The translations under genes were made by a program, and so were the position numbers. The notes under the pieces are model-generated. The model made no database searches, was not told where the DNA came from, and saw nothing but the letters and a program-made list of their open reading frames with translations. 64,000 nucleotides of DNA, from assembly GCF_027111275.1 (NCBI RefSeq), contig NZ_CP114286.1:1612001-1676000 (forward strand), written 5' to 3'. This document shows, one piece after another, positions 57,819 through 64,000 of the stretch; the stretch's first letter is position 1; every line of letters begins with the position of its first letter. Source of the stretch: Flavobacterium luteolum. Its GTDB lineage: Bacteria; Bacteroidota; Bacteroidia; Flavobacteriales; Flavobacteriaceae.

Positions 57819-58733
57819 ATGAAGTCATTTTTTCTTTCTTTATTTCTAATATTTTCCTTTTTTGCAAAAGGGCAAAATCTCTATATCAAAACTTACGGAA
57901 ATGAAAAGAACAAGCCCATAATTTTCATTCACGGAGGACCAAGTGGCAATTCAACATTATTTGAAGGAACAACAGCTCAAAAACTAGCCGATCAAGGCTT
58001 TTATGTTATCGCTTACGACCGAAGAGGCGAAGGAAGATCGGCAGATCCTAATGCAAAATTTACTTATGAAGAAGCTTTTCAGGATCTGAATTCAATTTAT
58101 GCAAAATATCACTTAAAGAAAGCTGTTATTTTAGGTCATAGTTTTGGCGGTTTAGTGGCGACACTTTATACCCATAAATATCCGCAAAATGTAAGTGCAT
58201 TGGTTTTGGCTGGCGCTTTATTTTCTCAACAGGAAACTTACGATCACATTTTAAATACGCTGAAGAAAAAGTACAGCAACGATTCTGAACAATTAAAAAA
58301 AATCAGCATTGTTGAGAATCTAAATAAAAATTCAGCTGAATACAGAAAAGGATGTTATGAGCTGGCTAGTGAAAACGGCTTTTTTAAAATGCCAAATCCA
58401 ACAGCAGCATCTAAAAAATTATATGCCGATTATGAAGCTGGTGAATTTTATAAAACTAATATTCGAAATAAAAATGCTCCGCTTCTCTTCTATCAAAACG
58501 AAAAACAAAACAACATTGATAGTAGGCCTTTTTTAAAGAAAATCAAAACCGCTGGAGTTCCTATTTATGGAATTTACGGAAAAGATGATGGAATTTTTTC
58601 ATCAGATCAAATCAATTCTCTAAAGGCAATAACTGGAGAAAAACATTTCGCTTTTCTTGACAATTGCTCTCATTATTTATTTGTCGACCAACAAGCAACA
58701 TTTCTTTCTAAGCTAAAAAATTGGCTCAAATAA
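57819..58733 (+). CDS. Secreted alpha/beta hydrolase, proline-iminopeptidase-like
   Basis: A 304-residue hydrolase with a signal peptide (about 1-18; FSFFAKGQN). Oxyanion motif HGGPSG (38-43) and the YDRRGEGRS segment (66-74) are those of the S33 peptidase/epoxide-hydrolase-like group; nucleophile elbow GHSFGG (Ser108); acidic residue in YGKDDGIF; catalytic His in NCSHYLFVD near 285. It is the last gene of the recJ-MFS unit with zero spacing. Substrate uncertain: small peptide or ester. Confidence 0.93.
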   Translation: MKSFFLSLFLIFSFFAKGQNLYIKTYGNEKNKPIIFIHGGPSGNSTLFEGTTAQKLADQGFYVIAYDRRGEGRSADPNAKFTYEEAFQDLNSIYAKYHLKKAVILGHSFGGLVATLYTHKYPQNVSALVLAGALFSQQETYDHILNTLKKKYSNDSEQLKKISIVENLNKNSAEYRKGCYELASENGFFKMPNPTAASKKLYADYEAGEFYKTNIRNKNAPLLFYQNEKQNNIDSRPFLKKIKTAGVPIYGIYGKDDGIFSSDQINSLKAITGEKHFAFLDNCSHYLFVDQQATFLSKLKNWLK

Positions 58734-58790
58734 TCTTGTTATGAGATAGAATTTCATAAAAAAGCAAAATCACAAACACTTTATAAATAA

Positions 58791-58829
58791 CTAAAAATCA
58801 AACAGTAATATTAGTTTTTAGCTTTTTTT
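58791..58829 (+). terminator. Weak terminator after the hydrolase gene
   Basis: CTAAAAA (58791-58797) can pair with TTTTTAG (58815-58821), followed by eight T. Confidence 0.5.
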
Positions 58830-58867
58830 TATGCTTTTCTTAGTCAAGTATTAATATAAAGAGTGCG

Positions 58868-58875
58868 TATCTTTG
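58868..58875 (+). promoter_or_regulatory. -7 box for the first paralogous small gene
   Basis: TATCTTTG, an exact TAnnTTTG match, 18 bases before ATG 58894. It overlaps the in-frame TTG at 58873, which therefore cannot be the start. Confidence 0.6.
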
Positions 58876-58893
58876 TGGCCTAAAAAAATTGCC

Positions 58894-59250
58894 ATGAAAG
58901 ACATCGAGCAAATATACCGAAACGATTTTGGAATTTCATTTTATTGGAAAGAAGGCAACGAAATTATATCAGATAAAATCCAGTTGCTTTTTAAACAAAT
59001 GGGATTTTACTTTTCAGTTGAGGAATTAAATGAATTTCACGATTTAATTGAAGACTGTGTAACAGATCATAATAACTACGATACACGTGGCGTAAAACGC
59101 GCCTTCGATAAATTTTTATTGAAAACACCATACGTTGCTATAGATTTAGAAATATCACCAATGGAATTAGATTCTATAAAAGACTTGGTTGATGGTTCAT
59201 TATTCCGACTTAATCTCAATGAATATATCTATGGTTCGGGTATGAACTAA
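58894..59250 (+). CDS. Small cytoplasmic protein, tandem paralogue 1
   Basis: A 118-residue protein with no signal or membrane segment. It begins MKDIEQIYRNDFGISFYWK and ends EYIYGSGMN. By hand alignment it is identical to the next gene at 68 of 118 positions with no gaps. The middle (about 55-73) is the most divergent part; here it reads CVTDHNNYDTRGVKRAF, with only one cysteine. Family not recognised. It has its own -7 box (TATCTTTG). Probably a tandem duplication followed by specialisation. Confidence 0.88.
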   Translation: MKDIEQIYRNDFGISFYWKEGNEIISDKIQLLFKQMGFYFSVEELNEFHDLIEDCVTDHNNYDTRGVKRAFDKFLLKTPYVAIDLEISPMELDSIKDLVDGSLFRLNLNEYIYGSGMN

Positions 59251-59319
59251 TGCTTGCTCAAAAAATATTTTTTTCAAACTTTTATGATTTTTTTATTTAG
59301 AATTAATATAAATAATATT

Positions 59320-59327
59320 TATATTTG
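59320..59327 (+). promoter_or_regulatory. -7 box for the second paralogous small gene
   Basis: TATATTTG, an exact TAnnTTTG match, 20 bases before ATG 59348. Confidence 0.6.
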
Positions 59328-59347
59328 TTGAAATAAAAGGATTTACG

Positions 59348-59704
59348 ATGAGAGAAATTGAGCAGATATATCATAACAACTTTGGAATAGCTTTTTACTG
59401 GAAAGATCACAATACTACGATTTCCGACAAAGTGCAATTGGTTTTTAAAGAAACTGGCTTTTATTTTACGGTTCAGGAATTAAATCAATTTTGTGATTTA
59501 ATTGAAGACAGCATGATAGAAAATGCTTGTTGCGAAGCTTGCGAAATGAAATACTCCTGCCATAAGTTTTTATTGAAAACACCTTGCAATTCTATAGATC
59601 TGGCTGTAAACATGACCGAATTAAAATCTATTAAAGATTTGGTTGAAGGTTCTTTATTTAAAATTGAACTGGATGAATATGTTTATGGAGTTGGCATGAA
59701 TTAA
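59348..59704 (+). CDS. Small cytoplasmic protein, tandem paralogue 2, cysteine-rich
   Basis: A 118-residue paralogue of the previous gene: MREIEQIYHNNFGIAFYWK at the start, EYVYGVGMN at the end, the same length without gaps. It differs by a cysteine cluster in the middle, ENACCEACEMKYSCHKF, giving Cys61, 62, 65 and 71 plus Cys49 and Cys80; its sister has none of these. A metal-binding or redox role is inferred from the C-C-x2-C-x5-C pattern alone. It has its own -7 box. Confidence 0.88.
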   Translation: MREIEQIYHNNFGIAFYWKDHNTTISDKVQLVFKETGFYFTVQELNQFCDLIEDSMIENACCEACEMKYSCHKFLLKTPCNSIDLAVNMTELKSIKDLVEGSLFKIELDEYVYGVGMN

Positions 59705-59774
59705 GAAGCATTCTAAATATTTTAACAGCATTTTTTCATTATTGAAATATATTTTGATTCAATTCAAAAAAAAG

Positions 59775-59782
59775 TATATTTA
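59775..59782 (+). promoter_or_regulatory. -7-like box very close to the cytochrome ATG
   Basis: TATATTTA matches seven of eight consensus positions and ends five bases before ATG 59788, so the leader would be two or so bases. Confidence 0.45.
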
Positions 59783-59787
59783 CAGCA

Positions 59788-60999
59788 ATGAAAAAAGCTG
59801 CATTTCTACTTACCATAACCGTTCTGGCACTTCTTTTTGCCAGCTGCAATAATAAATCAGAGGAATACATTGATCCGCGTGGAACTGATTACGCAGGTTC
59901 AGAAAGTTGTATACAATGCCATAAAGTACAATCAGACATGGCATTCAAAAGTTCGCATTTTAAAGCGACCTCTCCAGCAATTTTAGGAAATGTTTCAGGC
60001 GATTTCGATTCTAAAAATCATACTTTCATTTATGATAAAGACACCAAACTGGTCATGGAAAAACGTGGAGACAGTTTGTATCAAGTTGTTTATAAAAACG
60101 GTAAAGAAACAGCCAAATACAAATTTGAAATTGTTTTTGGAACCAAACACGCTCAAACTTCAGTTTACTGGAAAGACAACAATACATACGAATTGCCAGT
60201 TTCTTTTTATCACTCTATAAACAATTGGGCAACAAGTCCAGGTTTTCCTGCCGACAAGCCTTATTTTGATCGAATGGTAGTTAAAGATTGCTATTCGTGC
60301 CACGCCTCAAATGCCAGCAGCCGAAGCGTAAATCAAAATTCTGAACAAAGAAATATGATGTCTATGGATGTTGAAGATATCATTAAAAAAGAAACAATTG
60401 TTTACGGAATTGACTGTGAACGCTGCCACGGTCCTGCGAAAAAGCATGTTGAATTTCATCTAAAAAATCCAAACGTAAAAGTTGCCAATAACATTACAAG
60501 TTTCAAAACCTTAAACAGACAGCAAAAGCTAGATGCGTGTGCATTATGTCACGCAGGAAATGATGGAATGAAACTAAAATCGCGTTTTGAATTTAAACCT
60601 GGAGATAATTTATCAGAATTCTTTCGTGAGACTAAAAGTATTAATGATACAACAAATTTTGATGTTCATGGCAATCAGTATAGATTAATGGCACAAAGCA
60701 AATGTTTTATCAAAAGCGACAAAATGGATTGTATCACCTGCCACAATCCGCATGAAAATGCTTCCAAAAACATGGCTTCATATTCTAAAATCTGTATGAG
60801 TTGCCATCAAGGTTTAAAGCACAAAGAAACCACTTTAAAAACAATGCCAGAGAAGTTATTGGCGAGCAATTGTGTAGAATGCCACATGCCGAAAAAAGCA
60901 TCTGGAGCAATTAAGTTTCAGCTTTCAAACAGTAAACAGCTTTCAGAATATATTTTGCGAACGCATAAAATTGGCATTTACCCAACAAGCGCAAAATAA
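59788..60999 (+). CDS. Seven-heme cytochrome c lipoprotein (cytochrome c554-like)
   Basis: A 403-residue periplasmic or surface lipoprotein: lipobox LLFASC (Cys20), then seven CxxCH heme sites: CIQCH (41-45), CYSCH, CERCH, CALCH, CITCH, CMSCH and CVECH. The overall layout resembles the cytochrome c554/multiheme c family, with extra histidines in segments such as KSSHFKA and SFYHSIN as likely distal ligands. It would move electrons across the periplasm or act as a small-molecule reductase; no partner dehydrogenase or terminal enzyme is nearby. Heme attachment needs a cytochrome c maturation system elsewhere. Confidence 0.94.
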   Translation: MKKAAFLLTITVLALLFASCNNKSEEYIDPRGTDYAGSESCIQCHKVQSDMAFKSSHFKATSPAILGNVSGDFDSKNHTFIYDKDTKLVMEKRGDSLYQVVYKNGKETAKYKFEIVFGTKHAQTSVYWKDNNTYELPVSFYHSINNWATSPGFPADKPYFDRMVVKDCYSCHASNASSRSVNQNSEQRNMMSMDVEDIIKKETIVYGIDCERCHGPAKKHVEFHLKNPNVKVANNITSFKTLNRQQKLDACALCHAGNDGMKLKSRFEFKPGDNLSEFFRETKSINDTTNFDVHGNQYRLMAQSKCFIKSDKMDCITCHNPHENASKNMASYSKICMSCHQGLKHKETTLKTMPEKLLASNCVECHMPKKASGAIKFQLSNSKQLSEYILRTHKIGIYPTSAK

Positions 61000-61094
61000 A
61001 AATTTTGTTTTATTTTTTTTGACAAAGGACTTTGAATTAAGTTCAACAATAAGATTTGTCCTTTTCAACTTTTGACTTTTAACTTTCGACTAAA

Positions 61095-61838
61095 CTACTT
61101 TTCGAATTTTTTAAGCTCGAATTTTTCACCGTCAAAAACACCGTAAGTAAAATAGCCGATCCAATCGCCAAGATTGACATATTCGGAGTTTTCTCCAACC
61201 GGAATAATCATTGGTAAATGGCGGTGCCCGAAGATGAAATAATTATAATGTTTGGTTTCTAGTTTTCGTTTGGCATATAAAACCAGCCATTCGTTTTCTT
61301 CACCCAAAAACTTTACATCTTCGTCGCCCGAAATCAGTTTGTTTTTTACTGATAAATATTGAGCCAAACTTACGCCAACATCTGGATGAAGCCAGCGGAA
61401 AAGCCATTTTGAAAACGGATTTGTAAATACCTTTTTCATTCGTTTGTAGCCTTTATCACCAGGACCTTTTCCGTCTCCGTGACCAATCAGGAACGTTTTT
61501 CCGTTAAATGTAAACTCTTTGTTATCGTGATAAACCGGAATATTCAATTCGGTTTCAAAATAATCATTCATCCACAAATCATGATTTCCAACAAAAAAGT
61601 AGATTGGAATTCCGCTGTCGCGAATTTCAGCCAGTTTGCCTAAAATTCGAACAAAACCTTTCGGAACCACCGTTTTATATTCAAACCAAAAATCAAATAA
61701 ATCTCCCAATAAAAAAATTGCTTCTGCATCTTCCTTAACCTCATCAAGCCAAGCCACGAATTTCTTTTCACGCGGTAAACTCAATTCTGGAGTTGGCGCA
61801 CCAAAATGCTGATCTGAAGCAAAATATATTTTTTTCAT
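61095..61838 (-). CDS. UDP-2,3-diacylglucosamine diphosphatase-like metallophosphatase (LpxH type)
   Basis: A 247-residue calcineurin-like metallophosphoesterase with the LpxH order of motifs: SDQHFG (8-13), GDLFDFWFEY, GNHDLWM, IGHGDGKGPGD, and GHRHLPM near residue 205. In this family it cleaves UDP-2,3-diacylglucosamine to lipid X in lipid A synthesis on the inner leaflet. Asp replaces the first His (DQH) as in many Bacteroidota members, so the exact substrate is a family inference. Lies 93 bases from the convergent cytochrome gene's 3' end. Confidence 0.92.
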   Translation of the reverse strand: MKKIYFASDQHFGAPTPELSLPREKKFVAWLDEVKEDAEAIFLLGDLFDFWFEYKTVVPKGFVRILGKLAEIRDSGIPIYFFVGNHDLWMNDYFETELNIPVYHDNKEFTFNGKTFLIGHGDGKGPGDKGYKRMKKVFTNPFSKWLFRWLHPDVGVSLAQYLSVKNKLISGDEDVKFLGEENEWLVLYAKRKLETKHYNYFIFGHRHLPMIIPVGENSEYVNLGDWIGYFTYGVFDGEKFELKKFEK

Positions 61839-61879
61839 TTAGAGTTGTAGATTACTAGACTTCTTAGAATTTTAGACTT

Positions 61880-61905
61880 TTGTCCCTCTGAACGAAGTCG
61901 AAGAG
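61880..61905 (+). repeat. Solo TTGTC...GTCGAAG repeat arm
   Basis: TTGTCCCTCTGAACGAAGTC then GAAGAG, a degraded copy of the arm at 23220-23246, between lpxH-like and queD-like genes. Confidence 0.55.
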
Positions 61906-61931
61906 TTTGGAATTTAAAAAAAATTGGACTT

Positions 61932-62384
61932 TTAGATATTATCCGATGCGTACCATTCTGCAAAAGACGATTCTGTTTCCTGAAGTTTTAATGAGAAAAG
62001 AGAAATTCCTTCTGGAAGCCTTGCAACGATTCTCTCTGCAAAATCAACCACCATATTTTCGCTTGTTGGCTGATAATCTACCAAAATCACATGATGTCCA
62101 CGGTTTTTCAATTCATTGGCCAATTCGATATGCGGTGTAGTCTGATTGAAAACAGTTGCATGATCAAACTGATCGACGATTTCTTCTTTTACAATTTTCT
62201 TTAGATCAGAAAAGTCAATCACCATTCCGAACTTTACATTCGATCGGTCTGTAATTGGCGAACCAATAACCGTTACCGATAATTTATAACTGTGTCCGTG
62301 AACGTTCTTGCATTTTCCGTCGTAACCGTACAAAGCGTGACCGGTTTCGAAACTAAATTGTTTTGTAATTCTGATATTACTCAT
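61932..62384 (-). CDS. 6-carboxytetrahydropterin synthase (QueD/PTPS family)
   Basis: A 150-residue zinc enzyme of the 6-pyruvoyl-tetrahydropterin synthase family. Zinc ligands His16, His29 and His31 and catalytic Cys25 are visible in TGHALYGYDGKCKNVHGHS (15-32). The segments VKFGMVIDFSDLKKIVKE and FDHATVFN are typical. In bacteria such proteins mostly make 6-carboxytetrahydropterin, the second step of queuosine/7-deazaguanine synthesis, but true PTPS activity cannot be excluded. It is followed on the same strand by the LpxH-like gene after 93 bases. Confidence 0.95.
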   Translation of the reverse strand: MSNIRITKQFSFETGHALYGYDGKCKNVHGHSYKLSVTVIGSPITDRSNVKFGMVIDFSDLKKIVKEEIVDQFDHATVFNQTTPHIELANELKNRGHHVILVDYQPTSENMVVDFAERIVARLPEGISLFSLKLQETESSFAEWYASDNI

Positions 62385-62417
62385 CGATTTTTAATTTTAA
62401 GCTTGCAAATTTACGAA

Positions 62418-62576
62418 TTAATTGCCGTTTTTAGCTCTTTTTTTAGCACGAGTATACATCCACAAAGCAATTCCGCCCAAAACTAGAAACGGAATGAAAG
62501 ATCCAATGACAACGCCAATTTGATAACCGCTGTCTGGAGCATCTTTAATTTTCTCTGCAATGTCAACTTTTTGCAT
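62418..62576 (-). CDS. Small single-helix membrane protein
   Basis: A 52-residue protein: charged N-terminus (MQKVDIAEKIKDAPDSGYQ), one membrane helix (about 22-41; GVVIGSFIPFLVLGGIALWM) and a basic tail (TRAKKRAKNGN). ATG 62576 is chosen; an in-frame ATG eight codons upstream is possible. No family recognised. It lies 33 bases before the queD-like gene, so it may share that transcript. Confidence 0.7.
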   Translation of the reverse strand: MQKVDIAEKIKDAPDSGYQIGVVIGSFIPFLVLGGIALWMYTRAKKRAKNGN

Positions 62577-62684
62577 TAACGAAATAATAGTCATGTTCAA
62601 TAATTTATATAGTGGAAATTTGATTTTAAAATATTTTTCAAAGCTATGCTCCTATTTTTCTAAAATCAATGACTTATATCATAC

Positions 62685-63449
62685 CTATTTTTTAAACTGC
62701 AGCAAAGCATTTTTAGTAAAATCAGACAAAACCAATTTACCCGTAATGGCAGCACGTTCAAATAAAAGTGATTCCCATTGTTCTGTTCCTTCCCAAATAA
62801 TTTTTTTCATTTGCAATAATGCTTCTGGGTTATACGAACTTAATCTTTTTGCAAAATCATCAATTTTAAGATCCAGACTAAAAGATTCGCAAACCACAGA
62901 GAAAAGTCCTTTTTGACTTGCCCATTCTGCCGATTTCCATTCATTTGCTGCCAATGTCATTTCTGTCATCGCAGTTTTACCTACTTTTCTGGAAACAGCT
63001 GGTTCGATAACAAAAGGTCCTATTCCAATTGCTAATTCTGATAATTTCACATCACTTTCAGGCGTAGCAAAAACATAATCACAAGCCGCAATAATACCAA
63101 CGCCACCACCAACTGCTTTTCCCTGGACACGTCCAATAATTAATTTATTACAATTACGCATCGCGTTAAGCAAATGAGCAAATCCCGAAAAGAACTCTGT
63201 ACCCTGTTCTTCATTTTCAACTTGCAAAAGTTCATCAAAAGAAGCGCCAGAACAAAAAGCTCTCACCCCTTCACTTTTCAGAATAATAACTGAAACATTT
63301 TCATCTCTGCTTAGCAAATTAATTTCTGCCGTGAGACGATCTAATAACTGACGCGGGAAAGAATTACTAGCTGGATGCCCAAACTCAATAGTTGCAATTG
63401 TATCCTGAAAAGAAGTTTCTAAACTGCCTTTTATACTTTCTGAACTCAT
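62685..63449 (-). CDS. Enoyl-CoA hydratase/isomerase-family protein
   Basis: A 254-residue crotonase-fold enzyme. Oxyanion-hole strand GVRAFCSGASFDEL and the second motif KAVGGGVGIIAACDYVFA are clear; TPESDVKLSELAIGIGPFV supplies the active-site acids. The fatty-acid or aromatic CoA substrate cannot be told from the sequence, and dienoyl or carboxylase-type crotonases are alternatives. Single gene, facing tRNA-Ala. Confidence 0.94.
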   Translation of the reverse strand: MSSESIKGSLETSFQDTIATIEFGHPASNSFPRQLLDRLTAEINLLSRDENVSVIILKSEGVRAFCSGASFDELLQVENEEQGTEFFSGFAHLLNAMRNCNKLIIGRVQGKAVGGGVGIIAACDYVFATPESDVKLSELAIGIGPFVIEPAVSRKVGKTAMTEMTLAANEWKSAEWASQKGLFSVVCESFSLDLKIDDFAKRLSSYNPEALLQMKKIIWEGTEQWESLLFERAAITGKLVLSDFTKNALLQFKK

Positions 63450-63554
63450 AAAAATTACATTTAAAGGTAAAGTTACGCTTTTGAAAATAATTGATACGAA
63501 ACTTCTGGAAATTTGTTTTTTGAGAATTAATTGACTTTATTTGTTAACGCATTT

Positions 63555-63631
63555 GGGGGATTAGCTCATTTGGCTAGAGCGCTACGCTGGCAGCGTAGAG
63601 GCGACCGGTTCGAATCCGGTATTCTCCACCA
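63555..63631 (+). tRNA. tRNA-Ala (anticodon GGC)
   Basis: A complete cloverleaf. Acceptor GGGGGAT/ATTCTCC is followed by an encoded CCA. The anticodon stem CTACG/CGTAG flanks loop CTGGCAG, with anticodon GGC reading alanine codon GCC. The T-loop GGTTCGAATCC is present. D-loop is AGCTCATTTGGCTAGAGC. Length 77 including CCA. Confidence 0.97.
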
Positions 63632-63638
63632 TAAACAT

Positions 63639-63672
63639 AAAACCCTTGTAAATCTAGTTTTACAAGGGTTTT
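63639..63672. terminator. Terminator after tRNA-Ala
   Basis: AAAACCCTTGTAAA faces TTTACAAGGGTTTT around a six-base loop; A/T-rich on both sides, so it can also end the convergent gene. Confidence 0.85.
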
Positions 63673-63700
63673 ATATTTCTTATATGATTAACAACTACTC

Positions 63701-64000
63701 CTACTCATATTCAAAAACAGTAATATCGGTTGTGTAATTAAATCCAGCAGCATCGTACTTTATTAAATAACCTTCTTCATCATAAAAATATTTCGGAACT
63801 GCTTCAAATTGCACCTGCCATACTCCATTAGATAAAACATTTGAAGAGATTTTTGTTACATGCAGATATTGATTATCCAATCTATAATATGGCTCTTTAT
63901 TATAAACTCCTGCTTTAGTATTATCAAAGGTATAGACTACATAACTTGTCAAAGTCCCAATTTGATCCGCATTAACACTATACCAGCTTTTAATATAACT
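63701..64000 (-). CDS. 3' part of an unknown gene, start beyond the window
   Basis: An open frame runs from the window edge to TAG at 63701: 99 visible residues. The protein shows beta-rich, aromatic segments (VVYTFDNTKAGVYNKEPYYRL, given as YTFDNTKAG and PYYRLDNQYLHV; NGVWQVQFEAVP; VFEYE at the end). It could be a secreted or lipoprotein-type domain, but the N-terminus is missing, so I cannot tell. Family not recognised. It is convergent with tRNA-Ala across the shared terminator. Confidence 0.7.
   Translation of the reverse strand, partial: SYIKSWYSVNADQIGTLTSYVVYTFDNTKAGVYNKEPYYRLDNQYLHVTKISSNVLSNGVWQVQFEAVPKYFYDEEGYLIKYDAAGFNYTTDITVFEYE

Noticed and set aside
63531..63737. A 68-codon frame across tRNA-Ala
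   Set aside because: It reads through the tRNA cloverleaf and the terminator; no support as a protein.

Overview
The window looks like a chromosomal segment of a Flavobacterium-type bacterium (Bacteroidota). The signs are AT-rich DNA, TonB-dependent receptors with carboxypeptidase-like N-domains, a type IX secretion (T9SS) sorting domain, families typical of the group (DUF4296, DUF4271, DUF3098, DUF5686), few Shine-Dalgarno sequences, and promoters of the Bacteroidota form TAnnTTTG (-7 box). No phage, insertion sequence, rRNA or CRISPR array is visible. One tRNA gene (Ala, GGC) lies near the right end. I cannot name the species.

Layout. 1-6.6 kb: a PhoR/PhoB-like two-component pair, a TonB-dependent receptor, a lipoprotein and a minimal T9SS-sorted protein; the receptor and lipoprotein promoters share an 11-bp-phased TTAACA-like array. 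6.7-17.6 kb: LuxE-like enzyme, TyrS, a barrel protein, an SDR epimerase, a glycosyltransferase-PyrC-DUF4296 operon, DUF4271-HemD, an Lrp regulator and a zinc peptidase. 17.7-22.9 kb: a NarL-type two-component pair divergent from a small lipoprotein with a palindromic operator between them, then an ECF sigma operon. 23-30.3 kb: repeat-rich DNA, LeuS, and a ModE-like regulator followed by a TonB receptor and a lipoprotein with a molybdopterin-binding fold. 30.6-39.2 kb: FtsX-DUF3098-UppP-TruB, a possible 25-residue gene, thioredoxin-like protein, PyrH-Frr, DUF5686 protein. 39.4-47.2 kb: cation/proton antiporter, a LytS/LytTR system with a membrane protein, an MMPL/RND exporter. 47.4-58.7 kb: AsnS, sigma-54, thymidine kinase, RsmI, HopJ-like protein, RecJ-MFS-hydrolase. 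58.9-64 kb: two tandem paralogous small proteins, a seven-heme cytochrome lipoprotein, LpxH-like phosphatase, QueD, enoyl-CoA hydratase, tRNA-Ala and the end of an unknown gene.

The window is mostly housekeeping, interleaved with regulated surface-uptake modules. The two most system-like pieces are the Pho-type regulon at the left end and the ModE-like/TonB receptor/lipoprotein module at 26.5-30.3 kb. The second notable layer is between the genes: many intergenic regions consist of hairpins, dispersed inverted-repeat arms, and degenerate 7-8 nt word arrays that recur within the window.

All coordinates and alignments were worked out by eye; functions come from family recognition, not from searches.
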